Shown here piece by piece: positions 9,296 to 19,035 of a DNA stretch of 64,000 bases. A program made the translations under genes and the position numbers. The stretch covers positions 870,001 through 934,000 of the forward strand of contig NZ_CP106735.1 of NCBI RefSeq assembly GCF_025639805.1. The letters run 5' to 3'. This DNA is from Reichenbachiella carrageenanivorans (GTDB taxonomy: Bacteria; Bacteroidota; Bacteroidia; Cytophagales; Cyclobacteriaceae). The notes under the pieces were generated by a model, which worked only from the letters and a program-made list of their open reading frames with translations, did no database searches and was not told where the DNA came from. Position 1 is the first letter of the stretch. Each line of letters opens with the position of its first letter.

Positions 9296-10333
9296 TTAAT
9301 GATGCTCTTCTACGGCCTGTCCAAAATACATGGACGACAGCAAAGTAAATACATAAGCTTGTAACAAGGCTACAAACAGCTCCAGCATGTTCATCACTGT
9401 AGCAAAAGCTGTAGCGCCCACTCCCACGACCACACTCTGTGCGATAAAGGTCAAGCTAAGAATACTCAATATAATAATATGACCTGCTGTGATATTCGCA
9501 AACAAACGAACCATCAACGAGAAAGGCTTAGTAAATATTCCAATGATTTCGATTGGCCAAAGGATCAAATACAAAAGGATTTTAGCTACCCAAGGCATGC
9601 TATTCCCTAATGGATCCAAGATATGTAGCCAGTATGTTTTTCTCCCTGAAGCTAGCGTGATCACCAAAGTAGCTAAAGAAAGCATCAAGGTCACTGCGAT
9701 GTTTCCCGTCAAGTTGGCAGCAGCTGGCAATAGGCCAAGCAGGTTGCCAAACCAGATGAAGAAAAACAAGGTAAGTAGGTAAGGCAAATATTTTTCATAT
9801 TTAGGGCCAATGTTTGGCTTTACGATTTCGTCTCTTACATAAATAATGATAGGCTCAAAGAAAGACTGAATTCCTTTCGGTGCACGTTTTGCGTTCTTCT
9901 TATAGCCTCTGGCTACTGCCATGAATATCAGAATCATTACTGTCGCATTTATGAAAAGAAAGAGTACATTTTTCGTAATAGAAAAGTCGTACACATGTGC
10001 GCCATTTTCTAGTGCAATATGTTCGTGCTCCAACACGTAGCCGTTATAGGGCACTATCTGATGATCTTCGGTATAGAAATTTGCCGAAGAGAAAATATCC
10101 AACCCTTTTTCTGCTGAATATAAAATAACAGGAAGGGGCACTGTAAAGCCGTGAAAAATCTCCCATGAATGGGCATCCATGATGTGATGATTGATCATCG
10201 CACTTGGGTCAAATTTCTCTCCCTCTTTCGTTTCTCCTGCAAAAGTTGCCTGTGATAAAAACAGACCGAAAACCGTAAATAAAATGCTGATTTTCAGATG
10301 CTTAATTGATGCCATAATTCGACCGTTAATCAT
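9296..10333 (-). CDS. atpB: F0 ATP synthase subunit a
   Basis: Subunit a provides the proton half-channels next to the c ring. At 345 residues it is longer than the Escherichia coli protein because of an N-terminal extension of about 100 residues. This consists of a hydrophobic signal-like segment ending near SQATFAGE, then a periplasmic region rich in His and acidic residues (for example NHHIMDAHSWEIFHG). The essential Arg is in FSLMVRLFANITAGH in the penultimate helix. The chosen ATG overlaps the stop of the upstream gene as ATGA; a second ATG six codons later is possible. Long a subunits of this kind are usual in Bacteroidota. Confidence 0.95.
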   Translation of the reverse strand: MINGRIMASIKHLKISILFTVFGLFLSQATFAGETKEGEKFDPSAMINHHIMDAHSWEIFHGFTVPLPVILYSAEKGLDIFSSANFYTEDHQIVPYNGYVLEHEHIALENGAHVYDFSITKNVLFLFINATVMILIFMAVARGYKKNAKRAPKGIQSFFEPIIIYVRDEIVKPNIGPKYEKYLPYLLTLFFFIWFGNLLGLLPAAANLTGNIAVTLMLSLATLVITLASGRKTYWLHILDPLGNSMPWVAKILLYLILWPIEIIGIFTKPFSLMVRLFANITAGHIIILSILSLTFIAQSVVVGVGATAFATVMNMLELFVALLQAYVFTLLSSMYFGQAVEEHH

Positions 10334-10719
10334 GTATTTTGATCTTGACTTGAATTTCGTCGCAAGTTAGACAATAAGGCTATGATTTCAAACACTACGT
10401 AGATTAAATAGACGACCATGAAATTTAGCACAAACAATTTAGCGTTGTCTGGGTGCTTCATGAGCCATACGAGCAAGGTGAATAACGTAACTACAAACCG
10501 TAAACCTAGGCCAACTAAAGGCAACATAGAGGTATCTATATTGGGGACTTTAGTCGCCAAAAGATAGGAGAAATGGATGCTAGTGTAAAGGAACCACAGA
10601 AAACCCAGTATTTGATAAATCGCTGGGTGCATAAATGAGAGCTCAAGTACTTCTAAAAAGAAGTAGCTTATTAAAATTAAAATCCCTGTAAAGACAGAGA
10701 TTTTAGACAATTCTTTCAT
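10330..10719 (-). CDS. Small membrane protein in the atp operon (DUF6168/AtpI-like)
   Basis: A 129-residue protein with four predicted transmembrane segments and short loops, ending in a polar tail (NLRRNSSQDQNT). I recognise it as the small membrane protein that accompanies ATP synthase genes in Cytophagales (DUF6168-like), in the position of AtpI, which helps c-ring assembly in other bacteria. It overlaps atpB by 4 bases (ATGA) and follows atpZ by 3 bases, so it is cotranscribed. Function as an assembly factor is inferred from position, size and topology only; no catalytic motif is visible. Confidence 0.6.
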   Translation of the reverse strand: MKELSKISVFTGILILISYFFLEVLELSFMHPAIYQILGFLWFLYTSIHFSYLLATKVPNIDTSMLPLVGLGLRFVVTLFTLLVWLMKHPDNAKLFVLNFMVVYLIYVVFEIIALLSNLRRNSSQDQNT

Positions 10720-10722
10720 GAA

Positions 10723-10968
10723 TTAATTTTTTGGCAACTTTCGAAATAAATTGAGCAATGCTCCTGCGATACCCAACAAAATGCCAACAAGTGTAAGTAT
10801 AGATTCAAATTGAAAATACTTGTCCAACTGACTGCCAAGCCAATAGCCAATCAAGACAAAAGCCAGCATCTCAAATGCCACTCCTGAAAACTGCAGGAAT
10901 GATAAAGGCTCGCTGTCTTTTTTATTCGGCTTTGAGGAGTTTTGACTTTCCTTCGGTTGCTTCTCCAA
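10723..10968 (-). CDS. atpZ: AtpZ/AtpI family protein
   Basis: An 81-residue protein with a charged N-terminus (residues 1-22, rich in Lys, Ser and Asn) and two transmembrane segments. These are joined by a short loop carrying GYWLGSQLDKYF, the typical AtpZ segment. AtpZ/AtpI proteins sit at the head of F-type ATPase operons and are proposed to aid c-ring assembly or magnesium supply. The start overlaps the bactofilin stop by 47 bases. The start is supported by the polar N-terminus common in this family, but an internal Met cannot be excluded. Confidence 0.8.
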   Translation of the reverse strand: MEKQPKESQNSSKPNKKDSEPLSFLQFSGVAFEMLAFVLIGYWLGSQLDKYFQFESILTLVGILLGIAGALLNLFRKLPKN

Positions 10969-11344
10969 TTTGGATTTCTTTTATGGTTACCCCCATTTTA
11001 CATCCGCCATTGAAGGTCGCACCAGACTCTACAATGAGCTTGTTGGTGATGATGTCTCCGTTGATCACAGCCGACGGCTTGAGGATCAACAGTTCGGATA
11101 CCTCTACCTTACCAGTCACATGACCAGCGATTTCGGCGTTTTGTGCGATCAAGTTGCCTTCGATATGACAGGAATGCCCACAGGCTGCTTTCGACTTGGT
11201 TTTCACATTTCCTACGATCTTTCCTTCGATTCGGATGTTTCCATAGGTCTCGATGTCTCCAGTAAGAAGGGCTCCCTTGCCTATAATATTACTAGAATTG
11301 CTAAGTTCTTCCACTTCTTTGATTTCTTGCTTATTATTAAACAT
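10922..11344 (-). CDS. Bactofilin family polymer-forming cytoskeletal protein
   Basis: Bactofilins self-assemble into filaments near the membrane without nucleotide and guide local peptidoglycan remodelling. The 140 residues carry the core beta-helix repeats: IIGKGALLTGDIETYGNI, then IEGKIVGNV, IEGNLIAQNAEIAG, VTGKVEVSELLIL and INGDIITNKLIVE. Flanking tails are short and polar, with no membrane helix. It lies 15 bases after an M23 peptidase gene. This pairing parallels the bactofilin/M23 pairs that set helical cell shape in Helicobacter (CcmA with Csd1/Csd2). Its stop overlaps atpZ, so translation of atpZ may depend on it. Confidence 0.9.
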   Translation of the reverse strand: MFNNKQEIKEVEELSNSSNIIGKGALLTGDIETYGNIRIEGKIVGNVKTKSKAACGHSCHIEGNLIAQNAEIAGHVTGKVEVSELLILKPSAVINGDIITNKLIVESGATFNGGCKMGVTIKEIQIGEATEGKSKLLKAE

Positions 11345-11359
11345 AAGTACAGGTGTTTA

Positions 11360-12226
11360 TTAAAATCTAATCAATTCCTCTGGGTTAATGGGATTGCCAT
11401 TGTACCACAGTTCAAAATGCAAATGCGGGCCAGAGGTTAGTTCACCAGTGTTTCCAATGATGGATATCACTTCTCCCGTGGTTACAAAATTACCTACGTT
11501 TTTCAACAAATCCGAATTGTGCTTATACATAGACAATAGATTGCCTCTATGCTGAATTGCAATCACATATCCACTGTCCTGTGTCCACGATGAAAAAACC
11601 ACGGTGCCGTCTGCCACAGATTTGACTGGCTCATCTTGTTTGGCTACTATGTCAATAGCAAAATGATCGATCTGCGGATCAAAGTGCTCCGACACAATAC
11701 CGTCCACAGGTTTGAATAGAAAAAAATCTTGTAACTCATCAGAGAGTCTATTGTCCGTGAGTTGAAACTCTAACCCTCCTTTTTCAAACTCTTCGCGAAA
11801 CTGAGAGTCGATAGGCTGAAGAGTTTGCGTACTAACAATATCCGTCACCTCATTTCTTTCTAATGTGGCGGAAGTCTCCTCTTCTTCACTCCCATTTACT
11901 TCGCCAGACATCACTGCTTTTATATTATTGATGAAATCATCCTTTTTCTTTACTTCATACTGTAAAGAATCTACTCGCGTGGCCAATTCCATCACTTCTT
12001 TGGTGGCTTTGAGCTCTGCAAACCGAGGATCGAACCAAGCTTCGAGTAGGGAAGTAGAGAGATAAAAGCTAAGTCCAAAAAATCCAAAGAAAGAAAGCAT
12101 CAAGACAAGAATGATCTTGGAATAAGTGAAACTATACGTGGATTTTTCTGCGAAATTTTCTTCATTACGAACAATGAGTAAGTATTTCGTTGTCAGTCGA
12201 TTTGATAAAGTTCTTTTTTGTTCCAA
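11360..12226 (-). CDS. M23 family metallopeptidase, membrane-anchored
   Basis: A peptidoglycan endopeptidase of the LytM type, 288 residues. A cytoplasmic N-terminus is followed by one transmembrane helix (about 35-57), a predicted coiled coil (about 75-110), an acidic linker and the C-terminal M23 domain. Zinc ligands are intact: HFAID (first His and Asp) and HLHFELW (final HxH). It should cleave cross-links in the periplasm. It starts an apparent operon with the bactofilin next door, suggesting the filament positions the enzyme. A possible promoter (TTG, 22 nt, TATATTTT with one mismatch) lies in the divergent gap to porW/sprE. Confidence 0.9.
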   Translation of the reverse strand: MEQKRTLSNRLTTKYLLIVRNEENFAEKSTYSFTYSKIILVLMLSFFGFFGLSFYLSTSLLEAWFDPRFAELKATKEVMELATRVDSLQYEVKKKDDFINNIKAVMSGEVNGSEEEETSATLERNEVTDIVSTQTLQPIDSQFREEFEKGGLEFQLTDNRLSDELQDFFLFKPVDGIVSEHFDPQIDHFAIDIVAKQDEPVKSVADGTVVFSSWTQDSGYVIAIQHRGNLLSMYKHNSDLLKNVGNFVTTGEVISIIGNTGELTSGPHLHFELWYNGNPINPEELIRF

Positions 12227-12325
12227 GGAAATTGCTTCTGATTTGCGGTAAAAATATATATTAATACATATTTACTAAGCCAATATTGTATTAATTGCAT
12301 TTCAATTGGCGTTTATTCGAAAACA

Positions 12326-14923
12326 TTGAATTTGATTCCTCGAAGTATAAAATTGTTGCTCGGCTTTGCCGTTATTTTAAGTTCCTGTGCTCCGGAAAAA
12401 AATAACGTAATGAGCAACTCTTATCACAACATGACCGCTCATTATAATGCCTATTTTATAGCAAAAGAGCACATTACCACCATCGAACAAACCATCGAGG
12501 ATCAGTACGATTGGAATTATAACCTGATACTACCTGTTTTCCCTCAATTTGATTCTGTATCTGCCAGCGCCTTTACTCCTCAGATAGAAGACTGTATAGA
12601 AAAAGCTTCGCTAGCCATACAGCGACACAAAGGCTCCAAATGGGAAGACGACTCCTATGTGCTGGTGGGCAAGGCCAGGTTCTACAGTTTGGATTATCAA
12701 AATGCAGTAGAAACCTTCAAATATGTAAACACAAAAGGCAAAGACGACAATGCCAAACATGAAGCTTTAGTCGCACTCATGCGAACCTTTATCGAATACA
12801 ACGAGAGCAACAATGCGATTGCGGTCTCGGATTATTTGAAAAAAGAAAAGCTCAACAGAACAAACCTCAAAGACCTGTACCTTACTCGTGGCTATCTCTA
12901 CCAGCGAGCAGGAGACTACAACAATATGGTACAAAACCTGATTCAGGCCGAGGCATTAATTACTAATTTCAAAGAAAGAGCTCGAATCAACTTCATTATA
13001 GGACAGGTGTACCAAACGCTAGGTTTCGATGGCGAGGCTTATCTGTTTTATAAACAAACCCTAAAAAACAACCCTCCATACGAACTGTCATTTTATACTA
13101 AGCTCAACATGGCTCAAGTGACCCAGTTGGCCAAAACTAATGACGCGAAGAAAGTCCGGAAATACTTCAGAAAGTTGCTAAAAGATAGAAAAAACGAAGA
13201 ATTCAAAGACAAGATCTACTATGAAATGGCCAAGTTCGAAGTCAGACATGGTCACTTAGATCAGGGTATCTCCTATTACAATTCATCCGTACGCTCTAGT
13301 GTAAATAACAATCGACAAAAAGCACACAGTTACTTGAGCTTAGGCAAAATCTACTACGACAGCCTGGCCAAATATAAGCTGGCTAAACTTTACTACGACA
13401 GTACATTGAGCGTACTGCCCAAGGACGAATTGGAATATGCTGAGATCGAAGCACGACAAAAAATCTTAGAAAATTTTGTAACACAATACACCATCATCCA
13501 AGTCAATGACAGTTTGTTGAACCTGACCAAATTGCCACCAGATTCTCTGGATCGATTCCTAAATGCCTATATCGCACAAGAAGAAGAAGCCGAAATGAAG
13601 CGGCGCGAAGAGGAGAAAAAAAGAAAACGAAATGAAGCTCGACTGGCTGCAAACAGCTCCAGTTCATTCACCCAAAACACTGGAAATATTGGGGGCAACA
13701 ACTTCCAAGGCACCACTTGGTATTTTTACAACCCCTCGGCTGTGTCGAGAGGACGCTCCGATTTTAAGCGCCTATGGGGAGATCGTGCCCTCGAAGACAA
13801 TTGGCGTCGATCCAACAGCGCAGCCGCCATTGAGATCGATGATGAAGGAGGTGCCGGGCCAGATGGCAAACCACTACCAGACGATAAAGAAGGCACAAAA
13901 GATAAAGAAGAAGCTTTCAAAATAGACAAAGCAGAGCTGATAGCTACCCTCCCACAGACAGAAGAAGACAAACAGCAATTACTCAATGAAATAGAAGAAG
14001 CATCCTATCAACTGGGTAATATCTACAATTTTGATTTGGACGAAAAACACAACTCAGCAGAAACTTTCGAAAATCTCTTTAATCGTTTCCCTCAATCCGA
14101 ATACCGCCACGAAGTGATGTATCTATTATACATCATTTTCAATGAAATGGATAACATACCTAAATCCGACTATTACAAAAACCTATTGCTCGAAGAAGCA
14201 CCAGAAAGCATCTATGCAAAAATCATCATCAACCCTAACTACCGTGCCGAGTCACAAGCCGCTAGCGAAAAGCTCAAAAAGGTATACGCTCAGGCTTACG
14301 CCCAATATCAAACTGGCGACTATAAGCAAGCAATGGCACTGATCAATGATGGGCTGCGCGAGTATCCAGACAACGACTTCGTGGATAATATAGCCCTACT
14401 GAAAATATTGGTACAAGGCAAGTCTGAATCAATTTACAAGTACCAATACGAACTCAATAATTTCATCAAAACATATACAGAAAGTGAGCTGATTCCGTAT
14501 GCAGATTCGCTAGTGAAAGCTTCCGAACAGTACCAAATAAACTTGGTCAATAGTACTCGAGCCAAATTCATTCCTCGATTGGACAAACCACATTTTTTTA
14601 TTTTCGTCTATGAAACAGATCAACAATTGTCCGATGCACTCCCACAATATTTCAAAACATTGATACCCGAAGAAAGCTCATTGAAAATAGGCAACTTACT
14701 CCTAGATGAAAAGCATTCGATCATCCTGATCTCTGAATTTGCAGACAAGGCTTCCGCCATCGCTTTCAACGAAAAAGTAGAAACCGAAAAGCCATCCGAA
14801 AAAATCAATAAGAGTGGCAAATTCTCTAATTTCGTAATTACAAAAGACAATTTTAATATCCTTTATCAAACGAGGGAATTAGATACTTACCTTAAGTTTT
14901 ATAGGAAAAACTACCAGCAATGA
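12326..14923 (+). CDS. sprE: Type IX secretion periplasmic lipoprotein PorW/SprE (TPR)
   Basis: An 865-residue TPR lipoprotein matching the PorW/SprE family needed for type IX secretion and gliding. The lipobox is LSSC with Cys21. The N-terminal half has helical repeats (about 90-370) including GKARFYSLDYQNAVETF and GQVYQTLGFDGEAYLFY. A charged segment (about 417-435, Glu/Arg/Lys) and a low-complexity Ser/Asn/Gly region follow, then the conserved block TTWYFYNPSAVSRGRSDF (near 465-480), the hallmark of this family. C-terminal TPRs follow. The start is a TTG; a second TTG two codons on is possible. The stop overlaps the PBP start (ATGA). The gldKLMN genes lie about 4 kb away on the other strand. 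Confidence 0.88.
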   Translation: MNLIPRSIKLLLGFAVILSSCAPEKNNVMSNSYHNMTAHYNAYFIAKEHITTIEQTIEDQYDWNYNLILPVFPQFDSVSASAFTPQIEDCIEKASLAIQRHKGSKWEDDSYVLVGKARFYSLDYQNAVETFKYVNTKGKDDNAKHEALVALMRTFIEYNESNNAIAVSDYLKKEKLNRTNLKDLYLTRGYLYQRAGDYNNMVQNLIQAEALITNFKERARINFIIGQVYQTLGFDGEAYLFYKQTLKNNPPYELSFYTKLNMAQVTQLAKTNDAKKVRKYFRKLLKDRKNEEFKDKIYYEMAKFEVRHGHLDQGISYYNSSVRSSVNNNRQKAHSYLSLGKIYYDSLAKYKLAKLYYDSTLSVLPKDELEYAEIEARQKILENFVTQYTIIQVNDSLLNLTKLPPDSLDRFLNAYIAQEEEAEMKRREEEKKRKRNEARLAANSSSSFTQNTGNIGGNNFQGTTWYFYNPSAVSRGRSDFKRLWGDRALEDNWRRSNSAAAIEIDDEGGAGPDGKPLPDDKEGTKDKEEAFKIDKAELIATLPQTEEDKQQLLNEIEEASYQLGNIYNFDLDEKHNSAETFENLFNRFPQSEYRHEVMYLLYIIFNEMDNIPKSDYYKNLLLEEAPESIYAKIIINPNYRAESQAASEKLKKVYAQAYAQYQTGDYKQAMALINDGLREYPDNDFVDNIALLKILVQGKSESIYKYQYELNNFIKTYTESELIPYADSLVKASEQYQINLVNSTRAKFIPRLDKPHFFIFVYETDQQLSDALPQYFKTLIPEESSLKIGNLLLDEKHSIILISEFADKASAIAFNEKVETEKPSEKINKSGKFSNFVITKDNFNILYQTRELDTYLKFYRKNYQQ

Positions 14924-17187
14924 ATAAATACAAGAAGCTAATCGCACTAGTCTGGATCTTGCTAGCCACAGGTGTACTGGCCATTTTCCTCATGTTTTAT
15001 TCAATCAAAATCGATGCATTCGGTTTGTACGGGCCACTCCCAAGCACCAAGTCTCTCGAAAAACCTGACCCAGACCTTTCTTCAGAATTATTTTCTGCAG
15101 ATGGCGTGTCACTTGGCAAGTATTTCCGACACAACCGAACAGAGGTTGCTTACAATGAGCTTTCACAAGAACTCATCGATGCTTTGCTTGTCACAGAAGA
15201 CGTACGCTTCACCCAACATTCTGGCATTGACCTCAGAGGCTTAGGCAGAGTCTTGTTTCAAACCATCCTAATGGGCAACAAAAATGCAGGAGGAGGCAGT
15301 ACCCTCACTCAACAAGTCGCCAAAAACCTATTTAAAACTAGAGACCTTGGAGGCAAACTAAGCGATGTCCCTGGTTTAGGGATTTTTATTATTAAAATGA
15401 AAGAATGGATTGTTTCCATTCAACTAGAAAGTTCTTATACCAAAGAGGAGATTTTGGCCATGTACCTCAATACCATCGAATATGGCAACAACACCTATGG
15501 CATCAAAGTAGCTGCTCAGACTTACTTTAATAAGTTACCCAGCGAATTGAACTATAAAGAATCTGCGATATTAGTTGGTCTTATCAACAAGCCCACACGA
15601 TACAACCCGATCCGAAATCCAGAATTTGCAATGGAAAAAAGGACTGAGATTTTGTATAACCTATACAAGTACAACAAAATAGATGAAGCATCTTATGACA
15701 CACTTAAAGTTTCGGACTTCGGTTTGCAATACAAAGTACAAGATCAAAACGAAGGACTAGCTACCTACTTCAGAACCGTAATGCGCAATTTTCTCATGGG
15801 TTGGTCTAAGACTCACGGCTATGATCTCTTTGCTGATGGTTTAAAAATATATACAACCATAGATAGCCGCATGCAACTCTATGCGGAGCAGGCGGTGGCT
15901 GAAGAAATGGATGAACTACAAAGCGTCTTTATCGACCACCTAAATGGTGATGATCCTTGGATCGACGAAGATGGAAATATCATGTTAGACTTTGTAGACA
16001 AGGCAATCAAACGCACACCAACCTACAGAGATCTTGTTAACAAATACGGTAAAAAGTCAGACTCTGTCGATTACTGGTTGAATTACCCAAGAGATATGTC
16101 TGTATTTAGCTGGAAAGGAGAAATCGACACTACCTTTAGTTTGATAGACTCATTGAAATATTACAAACATTTTCTTCAAGCTGGCTTCATGGCCATGGAT
16201 CCTCAAACAGGCCACATCAAAGCTTGGGTTGGTGGTATAGATCATAAATATTTCAAATATGATCACGTAAAACAAGGCAAGCGTCAACCTGGATCTACAT
16301 TCAAACCATTTGTATATGCCGCTGCGATAGACCTAGGTTACTCCCCCTGTTATACTGCAGTAGATGCACCAGTTACTTGGATGCTAGACGATCCTGAAAA
16401 ACCCACTTGGACACCTCAAAATGCAAATGGTAAATTTACTGGGGAAACCATGACCATCAGAAGAGCCATGGCCGCATCTGTAAACTCTGTAACGGCTCGT
16501 ATCATGCAAAAAATCACGCCAAGAGCCGCAGTAGACATGGCACACACCTGCGGAATAGAAAGTGACCTGCCAGCAGTTCCAGCCCTATGCCTAGGCATCG
16601 GCGAAGTCTCGCTATATGAATTAGTAGGTGCCTATTCCACTTTTGCCAATCAAGGCGTATGGACACAGCCATTTTTCATTACTCGCATCGAGGATAAAAA
16701 TGGAGTTGTTATTCAAGATTTTATTCCAAAAAGAAGAGAAGCTCTTAGCGAAAAAACGGCCTACTTGATGATACATATGCTAAAAGGTGCCATGGAAGAA
16801 AGAGGAGGCTCTGCCCATGCTTTAGATTACCGTTTAAAACAAAACAACGAAATAGGAGCTAAAACAGGAACTACTCAAAATGCTTCTGACGGCTGGTATA
16901 TGGGGGTAACTCATGACTTGGTAGCAGGTGCATGGGTCGGAGGCGACGACCGCAGCATTCACTTCAAACACTGGGCACTAGGTCAAGGTGGGAAAACTGC
17001 GCGACCTATCTGGGAAAATTTTATGCTTAAAGTATACAACGACCCAAGGACAGGTGTAGAAAAGGGTTTCTTCAAAAAACCTAGCTCACCACTTGGCGTA
17101 GAGCTTGATTGCGATCTTTATGAAGGAGGCTCAGAACAAGTAGATTCATTAAGTTTGGATCTGGGATTTGACGATTTAGACCTTTAA
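14920..17187 (+). CDS. Class A penicillin-binding protein (PBP1A family)
   Basis: A bifunctional peptidoglycan synthase of 755 residues. A membrane anchor (about 7-28) leads to a GT51 glycosyltransferase domain with catalytic Glu in TEDVRF (92-97) and the GGSTLTQQ motif (about 126-133). The transpeptidase domain has the nucleophile Ser459 in SxxK (PGSTFKPF), the SVN triad (AASVNSVTARI), and KTGT beginning at Lys648. The C-terminus is acidic (SLSLDLGFDDLDL). The ATG overlaps the porW/sprE stop by 4 bases, so the two are cotranslated. That coupling ties septal or lateral wall synthesis to a secretion lipoprotein gene, though this may only be local gene order. Confidence 0.93.
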   Translation: MNKYKKLIALVWILLATGVLAIFLMFYSIKIDAFGLYGPLPSTKSLEKPDPDLSSELFSADGVSLGKYFRHNRTEVAYNELSQELIDALLVTEDVRFTQHSGIDLRGLGRVLFQTILMGNKNAGGGSTLTQQVAKNLFKTRDLGGKLSDVPGLGIFIIKMKEWIVSIQLESSYTKEEILAMYLNTIEYGNNTYGIKVAAQTYFNKLPSELNYKESAILVGLINKPTRYNPIRNPEFAMEKRTEILYNLYKYNKIDEASYDTLKVSDFGLQYKVQDQNEGLATYFRTVMRNFLMGWSKTHGYDLFADGLKIYTTIDSRMQLYAEQAVAEEMDELQSVFIDHLNGDDPWIDEDGNIMLDFVDKAIKRTPTYRDLVNKYGKKSDSVDYWLNYPRDMSVFSWKGEIDTTFSLIDSLKYYKHFLQAGFMAMDPQTGHIKAWVGGIDHKYFKYDHVKQGKRQPGSTFKPFVYAAAIDLGYSPCYTAVDAPVTWMLDDPEKPTWTPQNANGKFTGETMTIRRAMAASVNSVTARIMQKITPRAAVDMAHTCGIESDLPAVPALCLGIGEVSLYELVGAYSTFANQGVWTQPFFITRIEDKNGVVIQDFIPKRREALSEKTAYLMIHMLKGAMEERGGSAHALDYRLKQNNEIGAKTGTTQNASDGWYMGVTHDLVAGAWVGGDDRSIHFKHWALGQGGKTARPIWENFMLKVYNDPRTGVEKGFFKKPSSPLGVELDCDLYEGGSEQVDSLSLDLGFDDLDL

Positions 17188-17199
17188 TCCTTCCCTGTT

Positions 17200-19002
17200 T
17201 TGGGTGAAAAATTAAAATATCCCATCGACCTCAAATCATTACCCAGCACACCTGGTGTATACAAGTACTTCCATAAAGAAGTATTGATTTATGTAGGTAA
17301 GGCTAAAAACATTAAAAAAAGGGTTTCTAGCTACTTCAACAAACAAACTGGAAATAGCCTAAAAACACGTAAACTAGTCAATGAAATAGATCACGTCGAA
17401 TATGTGATCGTAAACTCTGAGTACGATGCCCTCTTGCTCGAAAACAACCTAATCAAAGAAAATCAGCCGAAGTATAATATCCTCCTCAAAGATGACAAAA
17501 GCTTTCCTTTTATCTGCATATCGAACGATCGATTTCCTAAAATATATACAACACGAAGAAATGAACTCAATGAAGGCGAGTACTTCGGCCCATACACCAG
17601 CGTAAGGGCACTAAACAATGTCATCGAGCTTATTCGAAGTCTTTATAAAGTAAGAACATGCAACTACCTTCTTTCCGAAAAAAATATTGCTAACAAAAAA
17701 TTCAAAGTTTGTCTCGAATATCACATTGGCAATTGCCTAGGGCCTTGTGAAGGTCTTCAAACAGAAGAAGACTACTTAAAGGAAATTGATCAGGCTAAAC
17801 ACATCATTAAGGGGCACCTTAAAATAGTAAAAGATCATTATTTACTGTCTATGAAAAATGCAGCAGAAAACCTCGCTTTCGAAGATGCTCAAGAATACAA
17901 AACCAAAATAGAACTACTTGATAAGTTTCAATCTCATACGGTAATTGTTAATAAAAAACTTAAGGATATTGACGTAATCACCATTACCTCTACGGAGAAA
18001 AAAGCATTTATCAACTACATGAGAGTAGATAATGGAATGGTGAACATATCTGACTCGCTCACGATCAACAAACGGCTTGATGAGACTGACGAACAGATAC
18101 TAGAACTTCTGATTATAGAACTACGTGATCGGTTCAGCAGCAACTCTAAAACGATCCTAAGCAACAAATCATTTGAATTCTGGCAAGAAGACACCGAAGT
18201 TGCCATTCCCCAAATAGGAGACAAGAAAAAACTCGTGGAATTGTCTCTAAAAAACGCACTCTATCATAAAAAAGAAGCCATTTCACAAGCAGAGAAATCG
18301 AAACAAAAAGAAAATAGGGTTACTCAACAGCTCATGGATGACTTGAAGCTAAAAGTAATCCCTAATCACATTGAATGTTTTGATAATTCTAACATTCAAG
18401 GTACTAACCCAGTAGCTTCTATGGTGTGTTTCAAAAATGGAAAACCTTCAAAAAAAGATTACCGTCATTATAAAATCAAAACAATAGTTGGTCCTGACGA
18501 TTTTGGATCAATGCGAGAAATCGTAACCAGACGATATAAACGTCTACAAGAAGAAAACCTTCCCTTTCCTAACCTTATCTTAATAGATGGCGGAAAAGGA
18601 CAATTGCATGCGGCCTGTGATGCCCTAAAGGACTTAGGAATCTATTCCGAAATCCCAGTAATAGGCATAGCCAAACGGCTAGAAGAAATCTATTACCCAG
18701 AGGATAGTATTCCACTACATATTAGTAAAAAATCCGAATCACTCAAACTCCTCCAACAACTACGGGATGAGGCACATAGGTTTGCCATCACTTTTCACAG
18801 ATCGCTAAGGAGCAAATCACAAGTAACGTCGGAATTGGACGTGATACCTGGCATCGGGCCTCAAACACGACAGAAACTGCTCTCAAAATTCAAATCATAT
18901 AAAAAAATATTGCAAGCATCCGAAGCAGAACTAGTTGCAGAAATAGGAGTAGCCAAAACTCAAGTTATATTAGACTACACACAAAAAAAGGGATCAAACT
19001 GA
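17200..19002 (+). CDS. uvrC: Excinuclease ABC subunit C
   Basis: UvrC makes both incisions around DNA lesions in nucleotide excision repair. The 600 residues carry the GIY-YIG nuclease (PGVYKYFHKEVLIYVGKA, about 17-34), a UvrB-binding UVR motif (DAQEYKTKIELLDKF, near 229), and the RNase H-like second nuclease with ECFDNSNIQG, GPDDFGSM and LIDGGKGQLHAA. A helix-hairpin-helix follows (VIPGIGPQTRQKLLSKF). The start is TTG at 17200, 13 nt after the PBP stop, and gives a normal N-terminus. A bidirectional terminator hairpin overlaps the last codons and the stop. UvrA in this same window is frameshifted. Confidence 0.96.
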   Translation: MGEKLKYPIDLKSLPSTPGVYKYFHKEVLIYVGKAKNIKKRVSSYFNKQTGNSLKTRKLVNEIDHVEYVIVNSEYDALLLENNLIKENQPKYNILLKDDKSFPFICISNDRFPKIYTTRRNELNEGEYFGPYTSVRALNNVIELIRSLYKVRTCNYLLSEKNIANKKFKVCLEYHIGNCLGPCEGLQTEEDYLKEIDQAKHIIKGHLKIVKDHYLLSMKNAAENLAFEDAQEYKTKIELLDKFQSHTVIVNKKLKDIDVITITSTEKKAFINYMRVDNGMVNISDSLTINKRLDETDEQILELLIIELRDRFSSNSKTILSNKSFEFWQEDTEVAIPQIGDKKKLVELSLKNALYHKKEAISQAEKSKQKENRVTQQLMDDLKLKVIPNHIECFDNSNIQGTNPVASMVCFKNGKPSKKDYRHYKIKTIVGPDDFGSMREIVTRRYKRLQEENLPFPNLILIDGGKGQLHAACDALKDLGIYSEIPVIGIAKRLEEIYYPEDSIPLHISKKSESLKLLQQLRDEAHRFAITFHRSLRSKSQVTSELDVIPGIGPQTRQKLLSKFKSYKKILQASEAELVAEIGVAKTQVILDYTQKKGSN

Positions 19003-19010
19003 TCCCTTTT
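18986..19010. terminator. Bidirectional terminator overlapping the uvrC stop
   Basis: AAAAGGGATCA / TGATCCCTTTT is a perfect 11-bp stem with a 3-nt AAC loop. A-runs on one side and T-runs on the other let it work in both directions. It includes the uvrC TGA and lies 26 nt from the end of gldN on the opposite strand, so it separates two convergent transcripts. Confidence 0.85.
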
Positions 19011-19035
19011 AAATAGTATAAGTGCTCGATTTAAG

